Shown: positions 11,861-22,855, counted from the stretch's first letter. The stretch: 64,000 bases of DNA from Bursaphelenchus xylophilus (GCA_904066235.2 CAJFCV020000005.1:4707501-4771500), one strand, 5' to 3'. Numbers and translations are program-made. The notes: a model not told the origin generated them from the letters alone.

Positions 11861-12815
11861 ATGCGACTTTGGATGTTGTCGCTTTCGATCACACTCTCTA
11901 TGTTCTGCTGGCTGAATGTGGGCGTAGCGGCGGCCGAGGATCAAGCCCTCCCCAACTTGGACACACTTTACCGGATGTCGCAGCAGTCCAGGGGGGTTGG
12001 GTTGTTGAAGATGTGTCCGCCGGGCGGAGAGGCCTTTACAAATGCTTGGCAAATGACTTGTGGAATGCGACGACGGAAGCGAAGTACGTTGCCAAATGAG
12101 GACGATAAATCGAGAGGTAATTGTGGCTTAAATTATTTATAACTCCTGGAAATGTATCAGACATAACCAAAGAATTATGTCGGAGAGAATTTTTATTGTA
12201 ATTGCGCTTACTCGAAGTCGAATTTCCAGTAGATTTACTATAACTAAACTACGTATTAACTTTAAATCTTTATTAATTATGATGACTTACAACCGAAACA
12301 AAGACGTCAGTGCATAAAAATGCTTTTTATTACTTATCTTTGGAATTACCTGCCTTTTTGATTAATGTCATCACGTATCTTGTACCTAATCCTCTTCCAG
12401 GATTTACTAAATTATATAATATTGTGTAACGACTCTTTTACAAAGCTATCCCTGGATCTAATTAAGTCTACTTTTGACGGTAATGGACTGTACTTTGGTA
12501 TGAATTTCGATTTTGAAAGAGACCAACCAAACAGAAAAAAGGAAACGATTTTTTTGAGTGATACAAAAGGGTTGTATAACCCATTGTAAATGAGAAAAGA
12601 GTAAACTCAACGAGTTCAAACAACCATTCAAAATATGAAATTTAAAGTCAGACAAATTGAACATGCATACAACCCCTAATTATACTGTACTTGCAGCCAA
12701 ACGCGACTACCGGCCACTCAGTCTGACGGAGATGATGCAATTTTGCTGCCAGTTCAGCTGCTCCTTCCGCGATCTGATGCCTTATTGTGATCCATTTGGT
12801 CAATGGGACTCGTAA
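11861..12815 (+). CDS. Insulin-like peptide precursor, INS-1/INS-18-like
   Basis: Secreted hormone, expected ligand or antagonist of the DAF-2 insulin receptor. Two exons, 11861-12116 and 12697-12815, joined in phase 1, give 124 residues. The signal peptide MRLWMLSLSITLSMF is followed by a B-chain with CPPGGEAFTNAWQMTCGM, then RRRKR (convertase site), a short connecting peptide ending AKR, and an A-chain FCCQFSCSFRDLMPYCDPFG. The A-chain spacing CC-x3-C-x8-C is canonical; the B-chain C-x14-C with CPPGG resembles C. elegans INS-1 (from memory). The connecting peptide between two basic sites suggests a processed, C-peptide-bearing insulin. An in-frame ATG at 11828 would add 11 residues before the signal; a splice acceptor lies just upstream of it, so a non-coding first exon is likely. 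The 580-nt intron is one of the longer ones here. Confidence 0.92.
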
Positions 12816-13373
12816 AGACCGATGCAACGGATATTTCAACTCTCTCAGCGCCGTTTTGCCCCGCGTTTCGAAAACAAATTATTTTTATTTTATGTGAAGT
12901 TACCCTAAATAAACTTATTTAGCTTTGAGTATTTGGACTAACTGTGAACGCTGAATTCAGGAATCAGATGATCCGTAATCTCTGACCCGACAAAAAAAAA
13001 ATAAAAAACATGATAAAGATTTCCTATCATCACGTTGAAGTTCGCTTGAACCCTTGCGTGACGAAATTTTCACCGCAACGCCAAAGTTTCAGAAGACAAA
13101 CCATGGATGTAAACAAACCTCAGAAGCGCCCTGAGGGCATGCGCTGTTTGAGTTTTCGCCATTTCGGCCCGTTTCCACACACTTTCTTCCTTCCCGAATA
13201 TTCATAGAGCTTTGTTTTCCCCTCCCTTCTGACAAGTATATAACATAACGGCAGTCAAAGAGTGATTTACATTCACTCGCTTCGAGAATACTACTTCGGA
13301 TTAGTGATCAGCCATTTCAGGGCTCTCGCTCTCTTTCCCAGTTTTTGTTACATATACTCTGCGTTTGTTTACC
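12816..13373. other. Intergenic region between the insulin-like and FAHD-like genes
   Basis: Holds the insulin 3' end and the upstream region of the next gene, including gacaagtatataacat (TATA-like, near 13230) about 140 bp before its ATG. No other gene seen. Confidence 0.4.
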
Positions 13374-14414
13374 ATGGTATTTACTCGCGAAGAAGTCAAG
13401 CAAAAGTGTCGGACGATTGTCGGCATTTTGAATAATTTCCCAGATTTTGATAACTTTAACCAAGTGGATGAGAAGTTGAATAAGCCCGTTTTGTTCAAGA
13501 GGAACCCGGAAAAGTGAGTTGGGGATGATGGCATTGTCTAGTCCAAATGATGTGAAAGGAGTTGTGAGGCTCCTAGTTTTGACGGCATTTTGCCCAAATT
13601 GGGGCTCGGGAAAGTCGCGCCTCCCAATTATTGTCTTGCACCGAGTAATTCTATTAACAAGTCGATTCCTCTCCATTTCTATACGCATAACTTACATTCC
13701 CTTTGTAGTCTCCATGCCGAAGTCGAGCCCATCAAAGTTCCTGTTGGTCACCTCGGTCTCTTAGTCGAGATTCAATTTGGAGTAATCATTGGAGAAAAGA
13801 TTGACAAATACGATAAGGATGAATTCCCCAACAAAGTCGATGGTTATGTGCTTGTTCTGAGCTTTACAACAAGGTAAATTACAGCCAAGAGTCCAATACT
13901 TTGCAGAGAATCAAAGTACGAGAGCCAAGATAAAGCATTTGCCTTGGTCTCGGAATTCGATAGTAACATCGCCATCTCCGACATCATCCCGGCAGATGCG
14001 ATACCTAAGCCTGATGCTCTTGTAGTAAGTTCAGGGATGCCATTGATTTTCCTCTGACTTACAGTGTTGTTGATTTAATTTTATTTTTATTAGATCTGGA
14101 ACCGCTTGGATGGAGTTGAAATCCAGCGTGCCACCCTAAAAGATATGCGTCATACTGTAGCTGAGACCATTGAATTCATCTCTAAATATACGCTGTTAGA
14201 ACCAGGCGATATTGTTCTTTGTGGTCCAGCCAAAGAACCTCATTATGCAAAGGTCGGACAGAAATTGGAAGCAGGGATCGAGGATGAGATCAGGTTTGAA
14301 GTGATGGTCGGGAAAGCTCTCGAATTCTCGACCGAACTTCATGATGTGACCGCTGACAGACGATTTTCCGTGGAAGGGGAGCTCGTCCCAGAGCCCGAAC
14401 ATATACCAGTCTAA
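13374..14414 (+). CDS. FAHD1-like fumarylacetoacetate-hydrolase-fold protein, probable pseudoenzyme
   Basis: Exons 13374-13513, 13577-13873, 13907-14024, 14094-14414 join in phase to 291 residues, about 70 longer than typical FAHD1. The fold is recognisable: GVIIGEKIDKYDKDEFPNKV, then DGYVLVLSFTTRE, EFDSNIAISDIIPADAIPKP, and the C-terminal TLLEPGDIVLCGPAKEPH with GIEDEIRFEV. Active FAHD1 proteins (acylpyruvase/oxaloacetate decarboxylase) bind Mg2+ with E-x-E and a downstream Asp. Here the HExEL motif reads VEIQF (second Glu to Gln), the LDMTARD Asp is Ser (LSFTTRE), the catalytic Lys of LAKSFD is Ser, and TGTP is CGPA. The open frame is intact, so this is a conserved-looking but probably inactive homologue, not a decayed gene. 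Intron 2 is only 33 nt. Confidence 0.85.
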
Positions 14415-15370
14415 TCATAGAAAAGGCAAGATAAATTTCACTCATCCCATAAATACATTTGCTCGATTGTAATGGTAATTTGACCATGTCTTCTAACCTA
14501 CTTCACTTATAACTTCAGTAATAAACTAACCAACTCATCACTCGCTCAAAACAAATATTTCTCTTTTATACCACTTTCCCATGCACCTGCAATTCAAGGT
14601 ATTTGAAAAAACAGTTGAACCAATAAATCAGGGCCGACGCGTGCCTCCAGATTCAATATTACACAAGAGACGGAGAGACGATTAAATCTTTGCAGGTTTC
14701 TTCTTTGATTACAAGAACGGGCATTCCATCGTTTTGCACTTCGATTCTAAACGAAGCCCAATGGTTTTATTGGTTGATGTCTGGCCAATTTTATGGCCAC
14801 TTTTTCGGACACACTCTCTATTTTTTTGGCCAGTCGAATCTTTTGTAACGCACAATCGGAGGCTTCTTTTGTACAGTGGCGAAAAGCGGCAAAAACGATG
14901 ACTATTGTAATCCGGGAGATTGGCTGTAGATCGGCATCTTTTTGGTGGGGAAAATGGAAATTCGAGTTGTCGCCTGCCATTTAGACAGTAGTCCTCGGGT
15001 TTTCATTATAGAACTTGTTCTTTATTTCCCATCTAGCTAACATGTATTAAGATTTCTTTATGTGCAGTTTCCCTTCAAAAAAAATATTTTTGTATATTTT
15101 AATCGGATTGCAGGTCCTAAAGGCCTTTAGACCCGTGATTACTATTTTCGTACAATCAGAGTGCTTGCTTTTTTAATGCACATTCCATAGGGCAAGCATA
15201 AAACCAATGCACAAAATCTTCTGCTACTTTTGCATAAATGCAAATAATTTTAAAACTCTTTTCTTGCATTTTTTGAAACGTATCTTATACTACCTTTGAA
15301 AAAACTCCCTGACAGGAAAGTAATGAGACCCTCTTATAAAAATGTAGCTATTTCGTAAAAGGATAGGACT
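14415..15370. other. Intergenic, no gene recognised
   Basis: Contains the 3' end of the FAHD-like gene (AATAAA-type signal near 14520) and AT-rich sequence. Small open frames on both strands around 14750-14980 are unsupported by motifs or splice sites. Confidence 0.4.
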
Positions 15371-15379
15371 CGTTGTTTT

Positions 15380-15571
15380 GGCTTCGTGGAAATTGGACAG
15401 AGTGAAATTGGACAGAGTGAAACTCGACAGACTTTTTTCACTGCAAAAAATAATTATTTGATGATTCAATAGTGACATTTCGTACGATTGCAGCGAAAAA
15501 AATCTGTCCAATTTCACTCTGTCCAATTTCCACGCTCTGTCCAAATTATTTCTGTCCAACTTCCACGAAGC
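15380..15571. mobile_element. Small foldback element with 9-bp target-site duplication
   Basis: The ends are inverted: GCTTCGTGGAAATTGGACAG on the left and its complement with one mismatch on the right. Both arms contain tandem copies of a roughly 15-bp unit (ATTGGACAGAGTGAA), so the element can fold into a long hairpin with an AT-rich loop. It is flanked by a perfect direct repeat CGTTGTTTT at 15371-15379 and 15572-15580. A 9-bp duplication is typical of Mutator-like elements, which is a guess from duplication size alone. It is 192 bp long and has no coding capacity. Confidence 0.85.
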
Positions 15572-16018
15572 CGTTGTTTTACCCGCCATTGAATAACGAC
15601 GTCATTTCCATTATGGCCGTTCCGTGCCAGAGGACAGATGCGTGAGGAAAGGCGCTTTTATTTTCTAAAAACCCCTTTTTCCGGTCATTTTAATCCCTAG
15701 TTTTATATAAGGACAGGGCCAAGTCCTTTTGCCAACCCCGCTCGCTCAAAACGCCGGCCAAGAACGTGTTTTTTTCTTTTCATTTTCTCGCTTTTTTCGC
15801 CAATCGCCGCCAAAAATTTTTTTTTACCTTTTTCCCTCCAAAAATAAACGGTTTTAGTGGCAGGAACAAAGTCCTAATGGATTTGGGCTAAAATCAGGGG
15901 GTTTCTGGGGGTAAACACGAGGATAATCTTTAGCCCGTCTTCAGTTTTATTAATTTAGGTAAGAGAACGGCTGCGTCCGTTTTTCGTTGTCTTCACCTTG
16001 TTTTTGCCTCGTCAGCAG

Positions 16019-16238
16019 GTTAAAACAATGGTTTGAATGGACCTCCCAGCAGCCGAAAGGTCCGAAATTGACCGAGGCTGATAAGAATTTAGTATGGTCG
16101 TCTACGATTGGCGGCGGAATCTTTTCGTTTATGAGTATGATGCAATTCTCCGGCCAACTTTCGCAATATCGTGAGCTATCTTTGGCCCAAGTTGTTTTCT
16201 TCTTGGTTTCTTACATCATTTTCTCTTTCATTATGCAA
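16019..16238 (+). CDS. Possible exon or fragment of a multi-pass membrane protein
   Basis: A 220-nt open segment lies between a plausible acceptor (gtcagcag) and donor (caagtaatg). It encodes a hydrophilic start (KGPKLTEADKN) followed by two hydrophobic stretches (TIGGGIFSFMSMM; VVFFLVSYIIFSFIMQ). The spacing of W-x4-GG, S, Q and R is loosely like one segment of SLC5 sodium:solute symporters, but this is weak and made by eye. I could not extend it: the next in-phase acceptors lead quickly to stops. It could be a gene fragment, an exon of the downstream transporter's 5' region, or chance. Confidence 0.25.
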
Positions 16239-17714
16239 GTAATGACATTTATTTTCTCGAGTACAGCCTCGCAGATACTTGTTTTAACCCCATACTACAT
16301 TGTTTTAGGTGCCTCTAGAAATTACTGGCGGTTACTCCCTTTGAAATGTCCTTTGTTCGGGGAAACATTGCAACAGATGTGCGTTGGGTTTGCAATGTTT
16401 GGTCCGTGTGTTCACACACAATTTTAGGGTTTATCCGCGGGATTTCGGGGCTTATAAATATTTTGGATGTGTTTCGGTCTGACCTCGTGCAAGGCACATT
16501 CGCTCTCATTCATCCTGATCTTTTCTTAGGGACGCTGTCTAGGGCACTTTTTCTAAACTCTTACCCAATTTATATTTCCGAGGGCCTTTAGCAGTCCGGT
16601 TTGGTCCGATTGAACCTGCCAAGACCTGTTCAATCCCGAGCTCAACCTCGTATTTAACCCTCTCTTTATAATTTTTGACCTGTTGGCCATTGCGTTCGTT
16701 TTGGTGTCGGCTCTTCCAGATTTAAAAGCATAAGAAAAAAGAAGTTTGAGAGTGTCCTGGCCTGGCCGTAGTTTGTAGTGGAAAGCATTGAAATGTGGCG
16801 TAAAATTGCATCATTTCCGTTTTTGTTTGGTTTATTAGGCTGGGCGGATTTGAAGAGTATTTGAATTGGGATTTAAGTTTTGGGTGGGTCCGATGGATAA
16901 TATAATATTGTCCGGTTGTTACAATCTGCTAGCAATGGGCGGGTAGCTAGGTCTCTTCAAGTTTGTATGTACGCCCGTAAAGCTGTTAGTGAGCGGAAAA
17001 AGTTGACTTTCTGCTTCAATTGAGATTATATTGTACTTGACATTTTTGGGTGGGAGTCCTGCAAAAATGACCGCGATTTCTCTTATACTTAGGCTTCTAT
17101 TGTAAAAAAAGTGTTTTACAATGGGCAAGTAAGGAATGAGTCAATCAGGACTACGCCGACTAAACTTAGGCATGTCCTCTGCAAATATTATTAATAATAC
17201 CTTCCTTCTTTTGTTTATTCTGAAGAGATTTTTTCGACGAAATTCAATACCCCAAGAATATAAAAAGACGGGGCAATGTCCCTTTAAATAGTTGGGGGGA
17301 TTTCATTGTTAGAGGTCAGTGGGAAATCAGGAAGGACCTTTAAGAAGATCCTTTTGTATTCGATTTCGATGACATAAGATGGAGTAGTTTCACGGGTATT
17401 GTGTTTTTTCTGATCCGTCAAACAGAATATCGCGGGGCTAAATCAGATATCCTTTCGTTCTCTGATCATTCGGCACGTTCTTCGTGGGCTTGTTAAACAA
17501 GAGAAGAGTACGGTAATAAGAAGTGTTTTCGAATTTGATTGATAATTCCAAAGCACTCGCGTTGATTTATCGTACCTTTTCGTTGAAAATTGATTTCTGG
17601 ACGGTCATTTCAATTTTGGAAATGATGATTTGTTGCTGATAAAAGCAATTGGAATCGTAATACAATCGTGTATTATGCTCCCGTTATCCTCCTAATCCTA
17701 TATTTCAGGCGAAC
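16239..17714. other. Upstream region of the amino-acid transporter; no gene recognised
   Basis: AT-rich sequence ending in a splice acceptor (atatttcag) four bases before the transporter ATG, so one or more 5'UTR exons probably lie in this stretch or upstream of it. A TATA-like ttatataagg occurs earlier, near 15700. No coding exon is supported. Confidence 0.4.
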
Positions 17715-19653
17715 ATGACCGCCGGCGCTAACTTGGAGACAAATCTCAAAATTCAAGAGCAGAAAGACGCCTTGCTTACAGAAGATGGAGGAAAAAAGAA
17801 AGTCGAACAATTCGAAGAGGAGCCCGAAGGAGGATTGAGGAAGACTCTGGGCCTATGGAATGGTGTCAGTATTATCATCGGATCTATTATCGGCTCCGGG
17901 ATCTTTGTTGCGCCGACTGGAGTTCAATTAGGTAAGCTGATATAATATGTTTGAACATTAATCGTTTTAGAAGCCGGTTCGGTTGGTATTTCGCTGATAA
18001 TTTGGGTTGCCAGTGGAGTCTTCGCCATGGCTGGAGCCTGGTCTTATGCCGAGTTGGGAACCTTGATTCACAAGTCAGGAGGAGATTATGCCTACATCAT
18101 GGAGGCCTTTGGACCCTTTGCTGCTTTTATGAGATTCTGGATTGAAGCTATTGTGGTGAGACCGTGCTGTGTGACCATTGTAGCTATTACTTTCGCCACC
18201 TATATGCTGATTCCTTTCTTCGGACAAGACGATCTTCCCACGGGCAGTGTGGAAGGACTTTCGGTCTGTTTGATTGGTAAGTGAAGTTAGGTATTGTAAT
18301 GTTTTATTTAGTATTCTTGACGGGGATTAATTGCGCATCAGTGAGGTTGTCCACGATTATCATGGACACTTTCACCATTGCCAAGGTCTTTGCTTTGGCC
18401 TTGATCATTGCTACTGGAGGATATTTGTTGATCTTCGGAGAGGAAGTGAACAGGGCCGCCTTCCATGATATCTGGAAAGACTCGAACTGGGATGCCGGCA
18501 AGATCTCTTTGGCTTTTTATTCAGGTCTCTTTGCTTATCAAGGGTGGAATTACTTGAACTTTATTGTTGAGGAACTTCAGAATCCAAGAAGGTAAGGATT
18601 TTATACATTTTGTGCTTTGAATTTTAAGGATCAGCTCTAAACCTTGAATTATTTGTTTCAGAAATCTCCCTCTTGCCATTGTGATCTCTTGTGTGACAGT
18701 TACCGTTGTCTATGCTCTCACAAATGTTGCCCTTTATACCGTAATCTCTCCCAAGGAAATGCTGTCCTCCAAAGCGATCGCCCTCGACTTTGCCAATCGG
18801 GTTTATGGACCAATGGCTTTCATCATGCCCATTTTTGTGGCCTGTTCTACATTGGGATCAGCAAATGGAGTTATCTTTACTACTTCAAGGTGGGCATCGT
18901 GATTGGTTTGATGATGTTATGTCGATTAATGTTATGTTTTATATTTTTATTATCTAAATTTTGCAGATTGTTCTACGTTGGAGCCCGCGAAGGCCAGATG
19001 CCTGTCCTGTTGACCTTGGTCCACCACAAAACGAGGACCCCTATCCCCGCTGTGGTTATCTGCGGAATCCTATCCATCCTCTACTTGTTCCTCTCGAGCA
19101 ATGTGTTTGCTCTGATCAATTACATCCAGATCAGTTATTGGCTGGCGATTGCTGCGGCTACCGCCTCTCTCTTCTACTTCAGATGGAAGATTCCGAATGA
19201 GCCCAGGCCGATCAGAGTCAATCTTCTGATCCCAATTGTCTTCTTCTTGGGCTGTCTCGGTTTGGTCGTGGTCCCCATTATTGGAAGTCCCAAGGATACC
19301 GCCATTGGCATTGCTATCATGCTTACTGCTCTGCCAGTCTACTTCTTATTCATTGCGTTCAGACCCAAGGTCTTTAACACTATGAGTGGTTAGTTATATT
19401 TTATTTTTATTATACTTGGGGTTTGATGTTCAAATTAAAAATAATGCTTGATGGTTTAGACAAAGTCACCAAATTCTTCGAGAACGTACTTGGAGTGAAG
19501 CCAGAAGCCGAAGTTGAAGCTATCGAAGGTCACGATGAAGAGGCAGAAAGAGCCCTGACTGAAACCAATGAAGTGGTTCATGCTGCTGATAAGGTCCTTC
19601 ATGAAGGCGAGCATCATCACACCGAGAAACCGGTCGAAGACTCCAAGGCATAA
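17715..19653 (+). CDS. SLC7-type (L-type/b0,+) amino-acid transporter
   Basis: Plasma-membrane amino-acid exchanger of the APC superfamily, equivalent to the C. elegans AAT proteins. Six exons: 17715-17931, 17971-18276, 18312-18591, 18662-18889, 18967-19388, 19460-19653, in phase to 548 residues with about 12 membrane segments. Family signatures: LGLWNGVSIIIGSIIGSGIF at TM1, GAWSYAELGTLIHKSGGDYA at TM3, the FSGLFAYQGWNYLNF-type TM6 (here YSGLFAYQGWNYLNFI), and VGAREGQMPVLL. The heavy-chain-linking Cys of human LAT1 (PTC in the TM3-TM4 loop) is replaced by Gly (LPTGSVEG), which suggests it works without a disulfide-linked 4F2hc/rBAT partner. The C-terminal about 75 residues are Glu/His-rich (EGEHHHTEKPVEDSKA) and cytosolic. 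Introns 1 and 2 are 39 and 35 nt. The exact AAT orthologue is not assigned. Confidence 0.95.
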
Positions 19654-20034
19654 CAGTTTCTGTATCCGATACAGCCGAGTATTGTTCTTATAATTATCTT
19701 ACGATCTTAATCTTTCACTTTTATTGTTATTTCTCAACTCTCAGGACTTACAGACCTTTTCTTTGACGTTATTTGGATAATACTTGTTGATAAATATTTG
19801 AGTGGGAGCTTTTTTTGGTCAAATATTGTAGTGTTTCAGCTGCGTGGTTACAAATTTGATCGAGCAAAGGTCAAATCAATCAGAAATCAGCATTTTTTCT
19901 CCGACTAATGCTTCAAAGTTTTGTAACAAGAAATGTGTCAGAACTACAGTGATTTAATAGGTCATTGAATCAGAAATCAGATTTAAATACCCTCGGGGAT
20001 TTTCATGGACCTTTAATTTGGGGTTCGATCAAAA
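19654..20034. other. Intergenic, no gene seen
   Basis: Holds the transporter 3'UTR and the promoter side of the SCP/TAPS gene. No coding or RNA feature is visible. Confidence 0.4.
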
Positions 20035-21086
20035 ATGAGAAGTGAAATTGTGCTTCTAATTCTAGTTGGATTGGTTTGCGCGGATCAGCGCAAACTGAAC
20101 AATGCTGAACGGAACGCCATTTTGGATAAACACAATGAATTCAGAAGGACTGTGGCAAAAGGAGAGGCCGTCGCCAAAGGAGGAACCAAATTGCCGATAG
20201 CTGGAGACATGCACGAATTGGTGAGTTACAGACATCTTTATGATAAAATGCTACTTGCACGGTAGCATTATTTATTTATAGTATGTGTCTGTTAATGCAA
20301 GTTACAGTAGTTGTTTGACACTGTTCTGTTAGCGTAATCTTGTAGGAATACGACACTACTCTCGAAGATCTTGCCTTTTCCTGGGCCAGTAATTGTCGAT
20401 GGAATCATTCCGGGAATGGAGGAGAGAATATGTTTGCTTCTCAAGAACAGGCGACTGATTTTTCTTCGTTTTTGATTGAAGGCACAACATCCTGGTTTAA
20501 TGAGATCAAAAATTTTGATGCAAGCGGAGTTCAGAGCTTCCAAGTTCAGAATGACGCAGTGATTGGACATTTCACCCAGGTCGGGCAATAAAAAATTGAA
20601 CATGTCATAAGTTTTTAGGTGATTTGGGGAGCAACAAGTAAACTGGGCTGTGCCGTAGCCGCTTGTCCAACCCTAATCAACGAAAAAGGATCTAATTGGC
20701 TCTTTTTGGTCTGCAATTATCAAGCTCAAGGTAATGTGATTGGTGAACCAATCTACACGACTGCCAAGGCCGCTGCCTCTGCATGCCCTTCGGGTACCTC
20801 ATCTGACGATAGCCTTTGTGCAAATCCCTCGGCCACACCATTACCAACAGATTCTACTGTCAGCGTTGGCTCCGGTGGCACAACAGTTACTGGAACAAGT
20901 GAAACAACGGTCGCTGCATCAAGCGAGGCCTCCGAATCCACAGGTTCTTCTGACAGTGCGGCCGGTGCTGTAACTGGATCCTCTACAGTCCAAGAAAGCA
21001 GCTCAGCAGACCCTGGAAGCACTGCTGACCCGTCTGTGAGATCTACGACCAGAGGTTGTAGATCCAGGGGATATCCAGTCAACTGA
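20035..21086 (+). CDS. Secreted SCP/TAPS (CAP-domain, venom-allergen-like) protein
   Basis: Secreted CAP-superfamily protein. Three exons, 20035-20220, 20346-20579, 20619-21086, all phase 0, give 295 residues. Signal peptide MRSEIVLLILVGLVCA; CAP domain about residues 20-205 with ILDKHNEFRRTVAKG, ENMF, GHFTQVIWGATSKLGCAV and LVCNYQAQGN, the standard CAP signatures (two His and two acidic residues of the family cavity appear present). The last about 75 residues are Ser/Thr/Gly-rich with almost no hydrophobics, a likely O-glycosylated stalk, ending in a basic TTRGCRSRGYPVN. The second donor is non-consensus (cag|gtcggg) but joins cleanly at the conserved TQVIW. Function of nematode CAP proteins ranges from immune modulation to unknown roles; none can be chosen here. 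Confidence 0.93.
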
Positions 21087-21242
21087 GGACAAGAATAACC
21101 AGAACTTTTTTCATGATCTTTCATATCCCACCTTCCCAATGATACCAATAAATGCTGGAGTTAGTTTCTAAGATGTTCGCAGTTCATATAATTAAATGTT
21201 TTACAAGCAAGATGACTTAAATTTTTTAGCAAATTGATTCTG

Positions 21243-21643
21243 ATGGATTGGTTTGTTATCGTCTCTCTCATGTTACAAACACACAAGTGTTTCACCACCA
21301 TTGTCGACGCCCAAAATACACGTAAGGCAATGCTTTGAAACAACTTTTTTTTATCAATTTCTCCCCGAAATTATTCAAAAATGGCCGTTACAAATTTCGC
21401 ACGAATCCTTCGAGTATGTTTACCTTCGCTGTTCCGCATCTTTTGAAGTGGGTTTTCATGTTCTCTGTTTATTTGGACTCTCATTCCACGTATCTTACCT
21501 TCAATGCTCTACAGGTTCAACTGATTATGTGACCAAGAGATCCAGTGATTATTTTATGGTAAGAAGTTATTTTTTGCCTCTTTTTTCGGAAGTCTGAACA
21601 GCCAAGAACGATGGTTGATCCACTGTTGCCCGCTGAGCGTTGA
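21243..21643 (+). CDS. Candidate secreted neuropeptide-like precursor, 54 residues
   Basis: Not in any family I recognise. Three short exons, 21243-21321, 21515-21558 and 21602-21643, each with consensus splice sites, join in phase (1, then 0) and end at TGA. The product begins with an apparent signal peptide (MDWFVIVSLMLQTHKCFTTI, cleavage near VDA), then a short spacer, a KR dibasic site, and a final 19-residue stretch SSDYFMPRTMVDPLLPAER. That is the layout of a one-peptide neuropeptide precursor. There is no C-terminal Gly, so no amidation is predicted unless MPR is further trimmed. The second intron is 43 nt, typical for this genome. The gene lies 156 bp after the SCP/TAPS stop in the same orientation. 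Confidence 0.5.
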
Positions 21644-22072
21644 GGGAATTGGTTATTTTTTGATGTTGTGCTCCTGACCTCCGAACCAAGCGATCAGAAA
21701 TGTCATCAAAGTAGGAATCAGGGCAAAGTGTCCAACTGTGTGGTGCTATGTAGTTTTTAGTGATTGAATCAACGATTAATTGAGCAGAAAAGTCGTACAT
21801 GGAGATCACAGAGGGTAAACAAGCTCTTTATTCAACTAATTGTAAGCAATTGCAATATGTTCTTAAGTCATTATACTTTGTCATTTACTCTCAGTACAGT
21901 TCCCCTTTATTCATAGTAGTAAACAACATATTTCCACGTATGTAATACCACGCGATGTCTGAATGTTCGCTTTTTCCGTGTGTAAGAAACTTCTTACCGA
22001 AGCCACCGGAAGCCTGTAAAGCGAACGTAGAAAGATCAGTGTGTTCTAAAAATAGAGGAGAAGAAGAAGAAG

Positions 22073-22310
22073 AGTTGACGCTGAAATGGGCTGGGTCAGT
22101 TCTCTTGCGATCCCATCAAACTATTTCGAATGATTAAGATTACTCATGGCAATGATAGATCGTCATTACTTGGGCTACAACAACGTGATTGCGATATAAA
22201 TCAACATCAAGTCTGATGGAATGCAAATCGTTTCTGTTGATCTCGCTGCAAGTCGATGCTTTCTTAGACGCTGTTTCGAAATACTCTTGTTTCAGACTTG
22301 TCCAATTTCA
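22073..22310 (+). repeat. Distal upstream block duplicated near the second repeat-family gene
   Basis: Starting at gagttgacgctg, this block aligns by eye with the reverse complement of 37200-37420, including catcaaactatttc, gattactcat, caacgtgattg and gacttgtcca. In both places it lies 500-800 bp upstream of a repeat-family gene. Conservation outside coding sequence is imperfect but clear. Confidence 0.75.
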
Positions 22311-22679
22311 ACAGATCCTTGTTCTAGTTCTAATTATATCATGATGACAACCCAATTCGCTATATCTGATCTGGATATTCTCCACATCAGCTGATCTCTC
22401 GCAAATACCCTTCCTTCAGGCGACATTACACTAATGAGAAAGCGGCTAACTACTCTTAAGTTTAAAGGAATTCCCCTTTTCTTTTCAAAATATCAAACTC
22501 GATTGATGGATCGACTTTACAACAATGGTCTACATACATTCTAGAATGGTCGTTGTTTACAAACAAGTACCATACAGAAACACTACTAATCTGAGTCGTA
22601 AAGCCGTATTTGCATAGCCGGGTATAGCCCGGGACATGTGTGTATTTTGAGAGGAAGGAAAACTCATACCCTTGCAGAG

Positions 22680-22802
22680 CGTTCCCATCACAAACTCCGC
22701 GTTCCTCGCGCATCGTCCGCCCCGAGGAGCAAACTCCGCCTTCTGATCACGAACGAACGGAGGCGGGCTTGACCCAGCCGGTGCAGGAATCGGCTATAAA
22801 AG
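22680..22802 (+). promoter_or_regulatory. Conserved TATA promoter of the long repeat-family gene
   Basis: A TATAAAAG box at 22795-22802, 54 bp before the ATG, is preceded by a block (acaaactccgcg, caaactccgccttc, aacgaacggaggcgg, cccagccggtgcag) that recurs in the same order upstream of the paralogue on the minus strand at 36778-36905. The GC-rich conserved elements stand out from AT-rich surroundings and are the likely binding sites for a shared activator. Confidence 0.8.
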
Positions 22803-22855
22803 CCGCTGAACGGCAGATCCCCTCTCATCACAAAGTGATTTAACCATTAAAAGAA

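Noticed and set aside
20753..21148. 131-codon antisense frame across the Ser/Thr-rich tail of the SCP/TAPS gene
   Set aside because: Low-complexity coding strand produces a long reverse frame; no motif.
22640..22843. Frame just before the long repeat gene, similar to a minus-strand frame at 36729-36938
   Set aside because: The similarity comes from the conserved promoter DNA; both frames cross the TATA box and have no coding features.
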